This document shows positions 12,074-24,198 of a stretch of DNA of 64,000 nucleotides, one piece after another. This DNA comes from Zarea fungicola (lineage: Eukaryota; Ascomycota; Sordariomycetes; Hypocreales; Cordycipitaceae): NCBI GenBank assembly GCA_900169235.1, contig FWCC01000304.1:31556-95555 (forward strand), read 5' to 3'. Every line of letters begins with the position of its first letter. Positions within the stretch are counted from its first letter, which is position 1. The notes beneath the pieces are model-generated. The model had not been told where the DNA came from, did no database searches, and saw nothing but the letters and a program-made list of their open reading frames with translations. Both the position numbers and the translations under genes were made by a program.

Positions 12074-13152
12074 AGCTATACTTGTTTCCTGCGCCGACGT
12101 CGTACGAAGCTGGAGCGTTGGCGCGCGCGAAACGTTTTGTAGAAATGGGCGTTTTTGCGAAAGAAAAAAAAAGTGCAAACTGCTTTGCGTTTGTTAAAGA
12201 GTATAGATTGTTTTCTATAAAAAGGCCTTTCGCAAAAGAGAAATGAAATCCAATTGAAAAAAGAAAAACGGTGATGGAAAGGCGATGAGGAAGAGGTTTA
12301 TTGGATGGTTCAGGTGTTGAGCGACGACTGGGGTGAGCTAGGATGCAAACGAGTTCGAAGAAAAATAGCAGAAAATCGCTTGATATCAGAAGCGGGCGAA
12401 CGACTCGTAGCTTGAGCGATACAAATACATTTTAAGCGAGTCAAGGTGGCTGGAGCGCTGTGTTGAGCACGGTGAACTGGAAAGCGAGCAGAAAGTGAGA
12501 ATCAACAAGCCAACTAAAAACGAGTGCAAACGGGCTTGGCACTCCTCCGGCCAGCTGCCAGCTGTCATATGTATCCCAAAACAAAAACAACAGCTGTTAC
12601 CAGGGCAGTTGCTTGATCTGAACTGCTTCCGCGCTGACGGGCGTGCGTTTTCCGATCCTCCCATCTTTCTTGTAGCATCTTCAAGCCGTTAAAAACATAA
12701 ATCCTCACTCACGGTACGTGATATAGCAATTAGAGGAAGAGCATCTGACTAAGAGATTTCAAATTATTGTCATAATTACATTGCAAGCTAGCATCCAATG
12801 TACAGAAAAAAAGACAAACTTTTACCAGGAGATGCCAATCGTGGCTCCTGGCGCGTAGGAGCTTGAAACGGCTGTCCTAGGGGCATAGAATCAGTAGGGG
12901 AGACTAGGGCGAGGCAAGTATAAAACCTGTGAGCTCGAGGTAATTGACGGAGTAAATCCAGAGGCGCGAAAAGAGCCTTTTGCGTCGTACAAGATGCCTT
13001 GAGCAAGCAGGCTGGACTGCCTGCCAGAAGCGTGTGGTCTACCGAGGCAAGGAAGGGAGGGAGGACCAGCCAATGCCGTTTCAGGTCTGGCTTGGCCTCG
13101 CTATCAGATTCCTATAGAGTAAAACAAATGTCGACAGTCTCATGATTAGCAT
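12074..13152. other. Intergenic region, no gene recognised
   Basis: Holds the promoter and leader of the coiled-coil gene and the 3' flank of the RBM39-like gene. The ORFs present are short, overlap on both strands and carry no recognisable motif. Confidence 0.45.
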
Positions 13153-14986
13153 TTAAATTGCCCTGGTGCGAGAGAACAAACTGCTGTAGACTGCGTCAAC
13201 AACAGGCGACGCGTCAATCATGCGGCCACCAAAGTATCTGCCATTGAGACCCCGGATGGCGTTCTCACCGCCTTGGACTTTGTCGAACTTGAGATAGATG
13301 TCGCCCTTGGAGTTGGGGTCCACCGAAATGTGCACAACGCGACCATATTTTTCCTCCGCCTCCTGGCGCACGTCTTCTTCGAGCTCCTTGACCCAGTCAT
13401 CGCCGTCTTCCCTATCAATTGTGTTAGCTTCCAATATCATTTTCAAAGTGGCAGGGACAGCATACTCGTCGGGATCAAACATGTTGTGCAGCACGACACA
13501 GCGGCTCGCCGTGTTGACATTCATCGGTAGCGGTTTGGTCTCGGTTCTAGGCTTCAGCACTCGTCTCTCCTCACCGCCAGTGTTGGACTCGTCCGTCCTG
13601 GCAAGTTTTCGCATCAAAGCATCGCGACTATAATTATTAAAGTTTACACCGGCGACGTCGGTATCGTCCAGGGCGCTGGCGCCGCCCGTCTTTTCGCTGT
13701 CTCGCGCGCCGGCGCGGTCAAAATTGCCATTCTGTCCACCACCACGACCGCCTGAACCGGAAAAGGAGGATCCCTGCTGTTTGGAAGAATTCTGGCCCGA
13801 AAATCTCTGTAACATGTTGGCAGTACTCTCGGGGGTAAACTTATCGTTGCCGAGGCCAACTCGGATAGGACGGCCGGCCAAATCAAAGCCATTCATCTTC
13901 TCCAGAGCCTCACGAGCCTGGCCTGCGTCACGGAATCTGCATTGCGATTAGTCGTCAACCTGCATGTTTGCATTGAAAATTCCTTACTGGACAAAGCCAT
14001 AGCCACGGCTGCGGTTCGTATCGTCTTTCTGTAGCTGAACAAATTCGAGCTCTCCAAAAGGTTCGAAAACGGCCTGTAAATCTTGCTCGGTGACATTAAA
14101 ATGAATGTTTCCGACATACAGGCGATGGAATGGAACATGGTTGGGGTGCGCGGCACCAGGTTCGGTATTGCGGGCCTGTCGATTCTTTTCTGCTTCCGTT
14201 ACTTGGACAATGACAGGAATACCTAGTAGTTTCTGTCCTGTAAGCTGAAGGGCGGTAGCAACCGAATCTTCGTCTTTAAACTCGACATATCCAACTCTGT
14301 GACATGTTAGCCAAAGTAGTCTCCAACAGTTGTGGCATTTATTCTTACCCCTTGGATCGTCCGCTGATTCGATCTTTGACAATCTGTGCTTCCGTGACAG
14401 GACCGACTTTTTCGAAGAACTCCTTCAACTCACGAGTTCGCAGCCGGGCTGCAAGTTGTTGCACAAAGACCGTGCGTCGATCTCTCTCATCTTCATTTAG
14501 TGCCGGTGTGCCATCTCTCTTATCGCCGCGTGCATCGTCATCGCGGCCGCGGCCATAATGGCGATCGCGGCGGTCTCTGTCACGATCGTCACGGCGGTGA
14601 TGGCGGCGAGGCGAGCGAGAGCGCGAGCGCGAGCGGCCTCCGCGTCCACTGCGGTAGTAGTCACCGTCTCTGTTGCGTCTTGAGTTGCGGCGGTCGTCAT
14701 CGCGGCTTCGACTGCGTCGGCGACTCCGGTGACTACCGGCGTCACTGCGCGGTGTGCCTTCATCCGGGGTTCCTCGTCGACTTCTGTTCTGTGGGCTGGC
14801 ATCGCGGCGGTCTCGGCGACGGCGATCATAATCTCGATCACGATCACGGTCTCGATCGCGGTCAGAATCCTTTCGATCTGATCGCTCGTTTCTGGAAGTA
14901 TCCTTAGCTGGTGCCTTGGCTTGGGTCTCCTCCTCTGCGCTCTTCGCAGTAGCGTCTAGCAATGCTTCCACATCTAAGCTGGCCAT
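13153..14986 (-). CDS. RBM39-like SR-type splicing factor (three RRMs)
   Basis: Nuclear RNA-binding protein of the RBM39/Rsd1 family, implicated elsewhere in pre-mRNA splicing. Exons on the minus strand are 14986-14349, 14296-13988, 13936-13466 and 13411-13153, giving 558 residues. The N-terminal ~165 residues are an RS/RD-rich region with long Asp-Arg alternation. RRM1 starts near residue 172 (VFVQQL, then GYVEF). RRM2 carries RLYVGNI and GYGFVQF. A C-terminal non-canonical RRM (UHM-like) follows a VVLHNMFDP motif, the usual RBM39 arrangement. The last intron (54 nt, 13412-13465) is a multiple of three without stops. It has GTATGC, GCTAAC and TAG signals, so it could be missed or retained; splicing gives the better family match. 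Confidence 0.9.
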
Positions 14987-15442
14987 GGTTATGGCTTTAA
15001 TAAGCGACTATTATTGGCGTTAGAACAACTACGATTCCCAGGTCGTGATTTCACAAGATTTGAAACTGGTTGCAAAATCGGGTTGGCGTTGCAGAGTTGA
15101 CGGATGGTTGGGCGACAAATGCGGCGAAATTTACGTCGGTGGAGTCACGTGGACACGCGCTATGTGTCTCGTTGTGCCAATTGTGGCCCAGCCAGCAGGC
15201 AGCTACGCTAATAAATAATGAATAAGGTAGAGGTTGGGAATTCCGAAGTGATGCATATTAAATTAAAAGTATATTAAGTAGAGTACAGTTATTATATAAA
15301 AGTCATTTTCATCCTTGAGCGCTCTTTCAGTCGTGTTATAGGTCTTGGTTCTGCCCAGCAGCCATGCGTTTTGCTCCACTGCCATTTAGCCATTTAGCGA
15401 GCCATCTATGTCCTCGCACATTCGACTCCAAAAAGAATTGGC
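14987..15442. other. Promoter of RBM39-like gene / 3' flank of hydroxylase
   Basis: An AT-rich spacer between the start of the RBM39-like gene and the end of the fatty acid hydroxylase gene. I see no further coding sequence. Confidence 0.45.
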
Positions 15443-16589
15443 TTATTTGGACTTGATGGAGGTGGGAAGCTCGGTCCCGAAAATGGTATCCCAGAACTTG
15501 CTGGTGACGCCAAAGCCGAGTTCATAATCAAGGAAGTGGTGCTGAAGATGGTACTTCTTGAGCTGCTTGTACCAGAGTGGCAGGTTTTCGTGGTGCAGGA
15601 AATAGTGCGTCAAATCGTAGCAAATATAGCCAAAGATGCCACCGCAGTACACTGCCGTTGCAGTATACCAGCAGTATGAAAATACAAAGTGCGCCAGATA
15701 CCAGAATGGAGTTGCAAGGGCGACAAATAGAGTTGGTGGCATAACCAGGCGGTACTTGTCCATGGGGACGTAATGGTGAATGCCGTGGAGCAAGAAGTGC
15801 AGAGTGATGAAGACGCGATTGTCCGGCAGATAGCTAGATATAATGTTAGCATGCACCTCGGGGGGGTCGGACTAATACTCACCCATCAAGGTGAAAGAGG
15901 AAACGATGCAAGCCGTATTCTATTAGCGTCCATAAGAAGAGGCCAAAAAGAAAAAAGCCGGCAACATGCAGGTTAGGGATGCCCTGTGCAGCCTGGTAGA
16001 GTCCGTAGGCAACGCAGGGCACCCAAAGCGTCGGGACCATCCACCAGGGTGTCTTGGTGAGAGGCTCCAGGAAGTTTCCGAACAGAGGAGCAGAGTCGCC
16101 GCCTTTGTAGTGACGAGGGCGATGAACTTGGTCGAGATAGAACTCCTTTGTGAAGCCACCGTTCCAAACTTGCAGGATCAGAGGCTTGTTGAGATCAAGA
16201 AACTTGTGCTTCTTGTAATCCATGTTCGCGTCGGTCTCCTTGCTAAGATCCTCTTCACAGGACATGCCGGTTCGGGGGTGAACGTACTCTGCTTGTTTCT
16301 CGGTTTTGGCAGATCCGTTTGGGGTGTCTTTATCGTCGATAAACCCAACCAGAGATTCGTCAAGAATTTCGTAGGCAGCTTCGGAGTGTTCGTGAGAGGT
16401 AGGATCTTTCAAGATCTCGCCAATGTCCTTGCCACCATACTCAATAATCAGGCTGCCGCCACCAGGATGATCGTCAACAAAATCCGTCACATCATAGACT
16501 TTTGCGCCGACGGTGACATAGCAGGACTTGGCCGAGCTATGCGATTCGACTTCAGCGCGCGAAAAGGTAGGAAGCGTCCTGGACGGCAT
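15443..16589 (-). CDS. scs7: Fatty acid 2-hydroxylase (ceramide alpha-hydroxylase)
   Basis: ER membrane enzyme that 2-hydroxylates the very-long-chain acyl group of ceramides. Two exons, 16589-15883 and 15833-15443, encode 365 residues. The N-terminal cytochrome b5 domain has the haem motif HPGG (His41) and a second histidine region SHEHS (about 65-69). The membrane di-iron hydroxylase domain shows the expected histidine clusters: HRFLFH at the exon junction, then HGIHH, HYFLHH and HLQHH. Domain order and length match Scs7/Fah1. The 49-nt intron has a GTGAGT donor and GCTAAC branch point. Confidence 0.95.
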
Positions 16590-18223
16590 CCTGCTTGAGG
16601 GTAGGAGACGTAAGTTTGTTGTCGGAAGGCTCGGTCGTCAGGGAGAAGGACGTTGCAGCAAGTCTGGCGATGCGCTTCCAGCTCACTGTTGCTGTAAACC
16701 AGGGAGGCGGTCAGAGAATGCGTCAGAGGCTTGTCATGCGAGAAGAAAGAGCTGATGCGCAGAATAAAAAAGGCGATTTTGTGCAGGATTTTTAGGATCG
16801 GGAGTCGGGTACCTCGAACTAAAAACACTCGAGATTGGATACCCGACAGAGCAGGCCCCTTTAAAAGTGGCGGCGTTGCAGCGGATGCCGAAGCTTGCTA
16901 GTGGCGTTACTTTTTTTCCTTTTTAGTGGGAAAGGATGCGAGAGTCACGCCAATTGCGAACTGGCCCGCCACTTGAGTTTACTACGGCGGACTTGCACCG
17001 CGTTTTTTATTGGACTATCTGCTGAAGGGAGTGCCGTGGCAAAGGGAACCCTGCAATTCTGTCACCAGAGCAGACCACATAGCAGGCCATCCTCCGTCAC
17101 GGGCACTTGAAGTCCCTCCGAGCATCCGAACAGATTCGCAAAAGACAATGGGGCGCTGGATTTGGCGCGAAAAGAAATTAGCAATAACCATTTGTTTATT
17201 GGAAATGTGGAATAAATGCACTTCATTCCATCATTTGTGTCTACAGATGGCCATTGCTGCAGCTTGCCAAAAGTGTAACCTGCAGGTTCTTGGTGATCAA
17301 GGCCATACAGTGGAAATATTGTTTCCACACTGTATAAATTACTGTGCCTAAAAGAGACAGGCGGTAAAAAAAGGACCTAACATGGCCAGGATGTGGTGGG
17401 TTGGCCATGTTATTAGCTCAATGAAGCCCTCAACTTTCAAGAAGAAGTCTACAGTTGATAATAATTTCTTTATTGGTCTAAACGAATATATGGAGTAGCT
17501 GGCAATCAGAAGTCTCATTTTTGAGTCAATCCTGCAACATTTATGGCCTTCAACGCGGACAGGTCAAAAAATTAGCCGCACATTAATACGTGGGCCTCTG
17601 CTCTTGACAGTGAGGATAGCCAGCAGGTTTGTAGATGCTAATATACTCACTATCAATACTTGCAGCAAGAGATACAAGAAGAATCAGTGTGTATTATTTT
17701 AACAACTAGGCACCTAGCTATGAGGACTATGCTATGAGCCTATTGAGTATGATCGTACGGTCACCAAAGTAACGGCCCGCCACATATGGTAGCTGTGAAA
17801 TAGATAAGTATTGCCAAGGGATTTTCTTAGTACCGGTGATTTGCTAGAGTGGAAGGTGTGAGAGAAAATGCGGATTAAAACCTTGTACTTCATCCAACGG
17901 TTGTTCTATCACAGAAAGGAGCTGTCATTGAGCTGCGAACCGTGCGCCATCAGTGGCGTCAGCTGGGCCACAGTGCCACAGTGCCACACCGGCTACCTCA
18001 CCAGCCGCAGCTGCGTTTTATCTACCTCTGCAACAAGCTTCTTCCAAACCCCACCTCATTGACCGACCTCAGCTGTGTAGCTTTCATTCTCGGGAGGCCG
18101 TCCAAGTTTCCGTCTTTAACCTCTGTGCGACGGCACTCTCTTGCAATATTTCAAATTTAAACAATAAATTCGACCATCTTACCGTCGATTTGCACAACTC
18201 GGCTCCAACGTACAACCCCCGCC
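16590..18223. other. Divergent intergenic region with two hairpins
   Basis: Separates the hydroxylase and het-c starts. No convincing gene. It contains two inverted repeats about 70 bases apart: an imperfect one at 17305-17335 and a perfect 11-bp one at 17378-17412. The distal part is AT-rich and the last ~200 bases look like a pyrimidine-rich het-c leader. Confidence 0.45.
17378..17412. repeat. Perfect 11-bp inverted repeat
   Basis: TAACATGGCCA (17378-17388) is repeated in inverted form at 17402-17412 with a 13-nt spacer. A neighbouring imperfect palindrome covers 17305-17335 (ATACAGTG...CACTGTAT). No run of T follows, and their role is unknown. Confidence 0.7.
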
Positions 18224-20799
18224 ATGCCGTCATTCGCCATTTCGCGGGGTACTTTTATCCTGCTTGTAGCAGCAGTCTGCCTCGCCTACTTCCCCGGCAA
18301 GGCCGCCGCATTTGGCGCTGGGAATATTCCTTCCATTGCGCAGGTGAGAGAATGCAGGTATATAATGTTGATGCCGGTTTATTGACAAAGAGATTCAGGT
18401 TGAAGGTCATAACTGGCGACATGGAGGTTTGTCTCTGTCCCGCTCTCTGACAGGACGATGTCTGAAACTGACCGATCCCAGATATCGAGGATATGCTTGC
18501 GAGTCTCGCATTCTTGCACAGCAAGAAATGGAGCTCAATGAACATTAAACGCGTCTACTTTGGCAACTGGCTTCGCGACTACTCCCAGGCTGTCGATGTA
18601 GGAAGTCTCAAGGGTGTCAACGCCGCCACAATCCGTATTCTTGTACGACTACTCCCTCAACTTACTACTTCTTGATCAAACTCTAACATGATGCTTTAGG
18701 TATGGGTTCTTTCTTTCATGTCCTTTGGATATGCCACGGAAGAGTTCGAAGTCACCGAGGAGCGTCTTGGCTGTTACCGAGCTGAAGAACACATCGATAA
18801 TCCCCTTGGCTATGCAGACGGCATTGATGCCCGCACACTTGACCCGCGCCTTCGAGGCCCTGTTCGACCTGTTGAGACTGAGATTGATATGGAGACTGGC
18901 ATGAAAAACTACATCAAAAACGAAAAGGGGGACTGGGCCACCAGCGCTGGCTACCTCCGATTCAGCATTGCCCGCTGCATCCACTTTGGTCGCATCTATA
19001 CCAATGGCGACAAAGGAAAGGGCAAAGACGAGCACCTTTGCGAGGCTCTTCGATGCCTGGGTCAAGCCTTGCATTGTTTGGAGGACTACGGTGCACACAG
19101 CAACTACTGCGAGCTTGCTCTCCGCGAATTGGGCTACCATAACGTCTTTCCCCACTGTGGTAACCAGGCCGAGATCAATATCCGTGGCAAGAGAATATAC
19201 CCCATTGTCACAGGAACCTTTGGTGCTGTCGACTTTCTTCATTCCGTCATTGGTGAAGCGAACGATCACTTCACTCAATCCGAGGTCGATGAGGTTGACG
19301 TTGCGCTAAAGAACGCAGAGGGCGCTAGGAGTGGAGGTGGTGGCTCATCAGATCGTGGCTTCCTTGGCGTTTCTGCGCCATCGGACTTTATTTCTTTGGT
19401 TGCGAAGCTCCCCGGCGATGGTGACAGCTTTGCCGCTCAGGCCAGAGATCTTAAAGCTATGTCCGAGGCTCAGGAGCAGCAGAATAGAGCTATGGAGGGC
19501 GGCATGGAACGAACTCGAGCCGAAGGAAATGTCAATGTTATTCCCGGCATGAGCCCCAACTTTGACCCTGTCAAAACCGCTGGTCAGATCTACCCTATCC
19601 TGCAGTTTAGAGACAAGATTGTCAAGGCCATCAGCAGGGGCATCGCCAAGATTCCCGGCTTGGAGAAGCTGTTGGAACACATCAGTGAGACTCTGACGGC
19701 TTTCATTTTGGGCCTCCTAGCCCCATTTATCCGTCCCATAATCAACCAAGTGTCCAAGGTTCTCAAGGATGGTTCTTCTGGCATCATCTCTGCCAGTTCA
19801 AAGTCTCAGCTTGAGCCATGGGACAATCCTCGCTGCTCCGACCCTACCCACTCTATGCTTTCCAAGGATCACTTTACCAACATACTCAACTCCTGTGCTG
19901 GTCGTGTTGCCGCCACTTGCTTGCAGTACGCTGTTCCGTAAGTTTAATCCCCGAGTCTGTACAGCAAATTCAATGTTGACCAATTCAGCCGCATTCTCTT
20001 TGCTTGGGACAATACCAACGTACCTGTCAACGAGGTTGTAGATGACATTCTTCGCGCCCTGCACCATCCCGCTCTGCGAGACGAGAGCATTGAAATTCAC
20101 CGCGACATGTTCAAGACTGTTCGAATGTGGGCTGATGCACACCCTCGCCGCCACGAGCTTGACCGCATCTTGTCTTCCGAGTCTGTCAAGATTGGCAAGA
20201 ATCATGTTCTTGCCCAAGGTGCTGGCGGCAAGCGTGATATACACTCTTGTGGAGGCGGCTTAGACGAGTCACATGCTGGTCACGGCAAGGTCGCCGGCTC
20301 GCTCTGGTCCCAGATCAAAACCCGAGATCTCAACTCTATGGAGGGAGGCGATGGAAATGCCAGCGAAAATTACATGTCCCACTCGCCTGCGCCGCCCACC
20401 AGCCGCCCACCCCCATCAGACGGATACAACTACAGCCAACAAACATCTGGACCATCTGGCGGATACGACCAGCCACCTCCTAATCCCGGCCAGTACTACT
20501 CTGGATACAGCCAAGGCCCGCCGCCACCCCAGCAAGGCGGCTACGGTGGCGGTCCTGGATACGGTGCCCCTCCTCCTGGTCCTCCTCCTGGTCAATGGGG
20601 CGGCCAACAAGCACCACCTGCTCCTCAAGGCTACGGTGGCCCTGGTTACGGAGGTGGTGGCTATGGCGGTCCCGGTGGTCCTGGCTATGGCGGTCCTCCT
20701 CCACCGCAGCAGTACCCGTCTTACGGACAGCAACCTCCTCCCGGTCAAGGCCCTCCCGGCTCATGGAACCAATACCCAGGCCAAGGCCCGCGCTACTAG
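18224..20799 (+). CDS. het-c: HET-C heterokaryon incompatibility protein
   Basis: A plasma-membrane/secretory glycine-rich protein that in Neurospora mediates non-self recognition when different alleles (with partner PIN-C) meet in a heterokaryon. Exons are 18224-18343, 18399-18426, 18482-18642, 18700-19937 and 19989-20799, encoding 785 residues. The N-terminus has a hydrophobic signal peptide (residues ~1-29, LLVAAVCLAYF). The ordered HET-C region follows (GHNWRHGDIEDML, YFGNWLRDYSQAVD, CLEDYGAHSNY). A Gly/Pro/Tyr/Gln-rich C-terminal tail runs from about residue 660. The second exon is only 28 nt. A Gly/Ser-rich stretch near ALKNAEGARSGGGGSS lies downstream of the region where Neurospora allelic specificity maps. 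No HET-domain partner gene lies within this window. Confidence 0.93.
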
Positions 20800-21375
20800 A
20801 TGAGCGAGAGCCGATGACGTTTTCCTTTCTTTCTTGTCGGGGGTGTCACTGTGGTTTATTTAGGAGTACCGGGGGAGAATAGGTTATATAAAATAGGGAA
20901 AACACAATACAGGGTGGCGGTCATGGGTTTCGCAAGCAAGAAGTACAAATGAGAACAGGATGGAAACTTTTGTTGTAGCGGTATTGAAATTGTGATTGAA
21001 ACTTGGAAACTTCTCAGACTCGAACTCGTTGCTAATTAGGGAATTACTAGTTATTGATGCGAATGAAACAGTCTATATCAGAATGCTATCTTTTTAAGTC
21101 TCTTTCCTGCCACGCGCACAAAGATGGCGGGTGTGAAGCGTAGAATGGAAGGGTCCAGGGGCCTGTAGCAAAGCAAGGGAAACTGCTCAATACAGAAAAT
21201 ATTAATAAGAGGGTTAGTCTAGTCCAAGCGGTGTGTACATATGTAATGGTTTCAAGACGGCAAAAGTACAAAGAGTTGTCCTCGTCCCCTCTTCACGCTA
21301 ATCGATGCTGCTGGCGCTCATCTATTGTATACAGCCCGTTGTGATTTTTACTTCCCTCTCATTCCATAGTCTCTT
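20800..21375. other. Convergent 3' region
   Basis: Short AT-rich spacer between the 3' ends of het-c and the PP2C gene. Nothing coding is supported. Confidence 0.5.
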
Positions 21376-23310
21376 TCACCGCTTGTTGCGTCGAGGATCT
21401 CGTGCTTCTGCTCGTCTGGCATCGCGAACCTCCTTCGTCCCAATGGGACCGAGTCCGCCCTCCGATCGGCGCTCCCATCCACCCAGTCGGACCACTTGAC
21501 ATGTCGCATTATCGCCGTCATTCGAAACCTCGGTCGCATAGTCCACAAGGTTGCGCGCGCCTTCCTCGGGCGTCTTGGCCTCCTTGATGACGTCGACGAT
21601 TTCCTGGTCACTAATCGTGCCTGAGACACCGTCGCTCATAAGCACGAGGAACGAGTACTGCGCCGGACCGAGCTCGACGCGCGTAATCTCCGGCTCCGCG
21701 GAGACACCGATGCGCTTGCTCCGTATATCGCCAAAGGCACGGCTGTTGGCGAGCCCCGCGATGCGCTCCTCGCCAAAACTGTCGCCTGAGACCATGGACC
21801 CCGCGGGGGCGTAGCGGCGCAGGCGGCGGCTCTCGGTCGGCGTGCTCGGGTGGTGGTCGGAGGTGAGTGGCTGCGGAAGCCCCGTGGCGGTGTCGCAGAG
21901 GAGTACTCGGCTGTCGCCGACGTGGGCGACGAGGAGCGTGGACTGGGCGGCCGGATGCCAGAACGGCGCCGGTGTGGGCGTCGAGATGAGCGCAATGGAG
22001 GCCGTGGAGCCGCCCTTGAAGCGAGTGGCGCCGCCGATGCCGTGGCCTGAGGGTGTAGTATGCGGCGCGCCGAGGATCTCATCGTTGTTGACGGGCGAAT
22101 CAGACACGCGGAGGTCGTCTGGGTCGGCCTTGCGCGCCTGCGCGGATACAAAGTCGAGGTCGGCGCGGAGAAAAGCATAGGTGAGGGCCGACTCAAAGGA
22201 CACGACAGAATTGTGGGAGACATCATCGGACAGATCAAAATGGTCCGGATTGAAGCGGCGAAAGTAGCCGCCGATTGTGTCGGCGTACTCGGAGATCAGT
22301 TCCCGCTCGAGCCGGACGGCCTTGGGATAGTCTTGCAGCTTGGCAGGAACGGCGTCTTCGCTCTGTAGTGGCTTCCCATGCTTGGGTGTGCTGCGCATCG
22401 CGGCAGCAGTATCGTCGGACTCTTCGACTTTATCTTCGATTTGCTCTGGTTTCTTAAGAGATATGGATTTCAATGCCTCTTCCTTGGTTAGTATGCGATT
22501 CTCGCCCTCCCTACCAGGCTTCTGTTTACGCAGGCTGCTTTGCAGGCCAAAGGTGGTGGACGCCTGTTCAATGTATCCATGGAGTTCATCACGCAGAAAT
22601 GCTGAACACTGTGTTCCGCCATGGCCGTCAAAAATGCCAAAGTAGAATACTTGGGGGTCGCCGGATTGGCTGTCAGCGGGTGTAGGTTCGCCCGGCTTTT
22701 GTCGGATGCTCATCGGAGCTCGTTTCGCAAAGGCCGGGATATCGACTATGCCAGCCTGGTCGGCATCTTCGTTATACGGCCGGCTGCCTCTGGAGCTTGC
22801 AGAGCCAAAGTGGTGCTTTGCCCTCCGCAGCGGGATGCGCACCACGGTCAGGTCGCGCGATGGCAGGTGTGGGAAGGCAGCGGCCGGGCCAGCACCAGGG
22901 CCGGGGGTGTGCGGTGTAGATGCATCACGTGGAAGCTTATGACCTCCTGCTATTCGTCTTGCGTCGGGGTGCATAGAAGATGAGGGTAGGTGGGTAACAA
23001 AGTAGGTATGGAAGCCTCGTCGTTTTGATTCGGGGTGTCGCGCTGCAGGGTCGCGCTGCCCGGCGACGGAGGAGCGACGGAGGTTATGAGAGGCTGAACT
23101 ATGCTGCATTGTCGTAGACACCTGTCGTGATATTTCTCCGGCTGTTTCTGATGACGCTCCATTGGATGCCGAGGCCTCAGTTTGTAGCCCTGAGAAGGCT
23201 CGCACAGCGCGAGGCCGAGCAGCGAGAGCTGGTGCTAGGTTGGCACATTCAGCGCAAAGATACGCGGCCCTGCCATGGAATCGAGATGCATTATGCGCCA
23301 TTGAGGCCAT
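21376..23310 (-). CDS. PP2C-type protein phosphatase, probably mitochondrial
   Basis: A Mg/Mn-dependent Ser/Thr phosphatase encoded by one uninterrupted 644-codon frame. The start at 23310 is the first ATG after an in-frame TAA. PP2C motifs are FGIFDGHGG (Asp228 region), VAHVGDSRVLL, LTSDHHP, AFGDIRSK and LMSDGVSGT. The basic, Ser/Ala-rich N-terminus (MASMAHNASRFHGRAAY, RAVRAFS) resembles a mitochondrial presequence, which together with the long inserts suggests a Ptc6-like member; this assignment is inference. Insertions (about 240-310) between the catalytic motifs make it longer than the ~300-residue core. Confidence 0.88.
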   Translation of the reverse strand: MASMAHNASRFHGRAAYLCAECANLAPALAARPRAVRAFSGLQTEASASNGASSETAGEISRQVSTTMQHSSASHNLRRSSVAGQRDPAARHPESKRRGFHTYFVTHLPSSSMHPDARRIAGGHKLPRDASTPHTPGPGAGPAAAFPHLPSRDLTVVRIPLRRAKHHFGSASSRGSRPYNEDADQAGIVDIPAFAKRAPMSIRQKPGEPTPADSQSGDPQVFYFGIFDGHGGTQCSAFLRDELHGYIEQASTTFGLQSSLRKQKPGREGENRILTKEEALKSISLKKPEQIEDKVEESDDTAAAMRSTPKHGKPLQSEDAVPAKLQDYPKAVRLERELISEYADTIGGYFRRFNPDHFDLSDDVSHNSVVSFESALTYAFLRADLDFVSAQARKADPDDLRVSDSPVNNDEILGAPHTTPSGHGIGGATRFKGGSTASIALISTPTPAPFWHPAAQSTLLVAHVGDSRVLLCDTATGLPQPLTSDHHPSTPTESRRLRRYAPAGSMVSGDSFGEERIAGLANSRAFGDIRSKRIGVSAEPEITRVELGPAQYSFLVLMSDGVSGTISDQEIVDVIKEAKTPEEGARNLVDYATEVSNDGDNATCQVVRLGGWERRSEGGLGPIGTKEVRDARRAEARDPRRNKR

Positions 23311-24198
23311 GGCTTCTGTATATTATCGCCAGTGTCAATTCGCAAGTGCACTGGCCAGCATATCGAGTTGGATGCGTTGCGCAGTGCAGCAGCTGTCTTG
23401 TCTCGGAAGCTGTTAGTTGTTGAGCTGTCCAAGCGGGGCGACGCTCAATTGTTGGTACTCACAACTTGGAGACGACCAATGCCGGAAAGGGAAGAAATCG
23501 GGATCTTGAGATGTTGCAGCAGGGTGCAAGGAATCACAAACGGCCACAGCTGGCCCTCAAGACCGCAACGTGAGGGGGTTGTGGAGCTTTAAACAGAAGC
23601 CAAGTGGAAGAAGTGGAAGCCCGTCCAACATTGAAATGGAGACAAAGATTAGATCTGTTGAGTTAGTGGCCGACAGACCCATGGGTGCTGTGGCCCCACT
23701 GGCGCAACTGTGGTAAGCCTGCGCCCGGCTAGCCTCGGACGCTGTAGCAGCGAGTTGGCAGCGGATTGCAGGCGTATTTCCACTGAAACGCCTGTCCCAC
23801 AGCACGCTGTGCCCATCCTCCCTCCAGTGGCTTGCCAACTGGTTCTCCTTGCTGCCTACTTGACATGGAGGCACTAACCTACGGTCCTACAGGCACTTGG
23901 GGCGGCTAGCCTTGCCGCTATGGGCACCCAGTGGTTTGCTGACAAGCCCCTGTAAGCCCAACCAGCGGCCGTCACCTCAAATGCGTGCTGCTGACCCTCT
24001 TCTCCCGGTTGGGCGACGGCTGCCTACCAAACTAGGGCAGCAGGACGCGACATGTCGCCACTCCTGCAAACCCAACTTGCAAACCTGCCGCTTTTACATC
24101 GCGCGGGAAATCGACGACAAGTTGCTGATGCCCCCAAAAACCGCCACATATCCCTAACACGCATGTACTTCTCATGTTCGAATGCCCTAAAGTAAAGG
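23311..24198. other. Divergent intergenic region
   Basis: Between the starts of the PP2C and BTB-like genes. It is relatively GC-rich, with only short overlapping ORFs lacking recognisable motifs. I see no RNA gene. Confidence 0.45.

Noticed and set aside
12074..12178. N-terminal extension of the coiled-coil protein from ATG 12178
   Set aside because: Gives a 35-residue extension of leader-like composition. ATG 12073 is the simpler start, though the longer form cannot be excluded.
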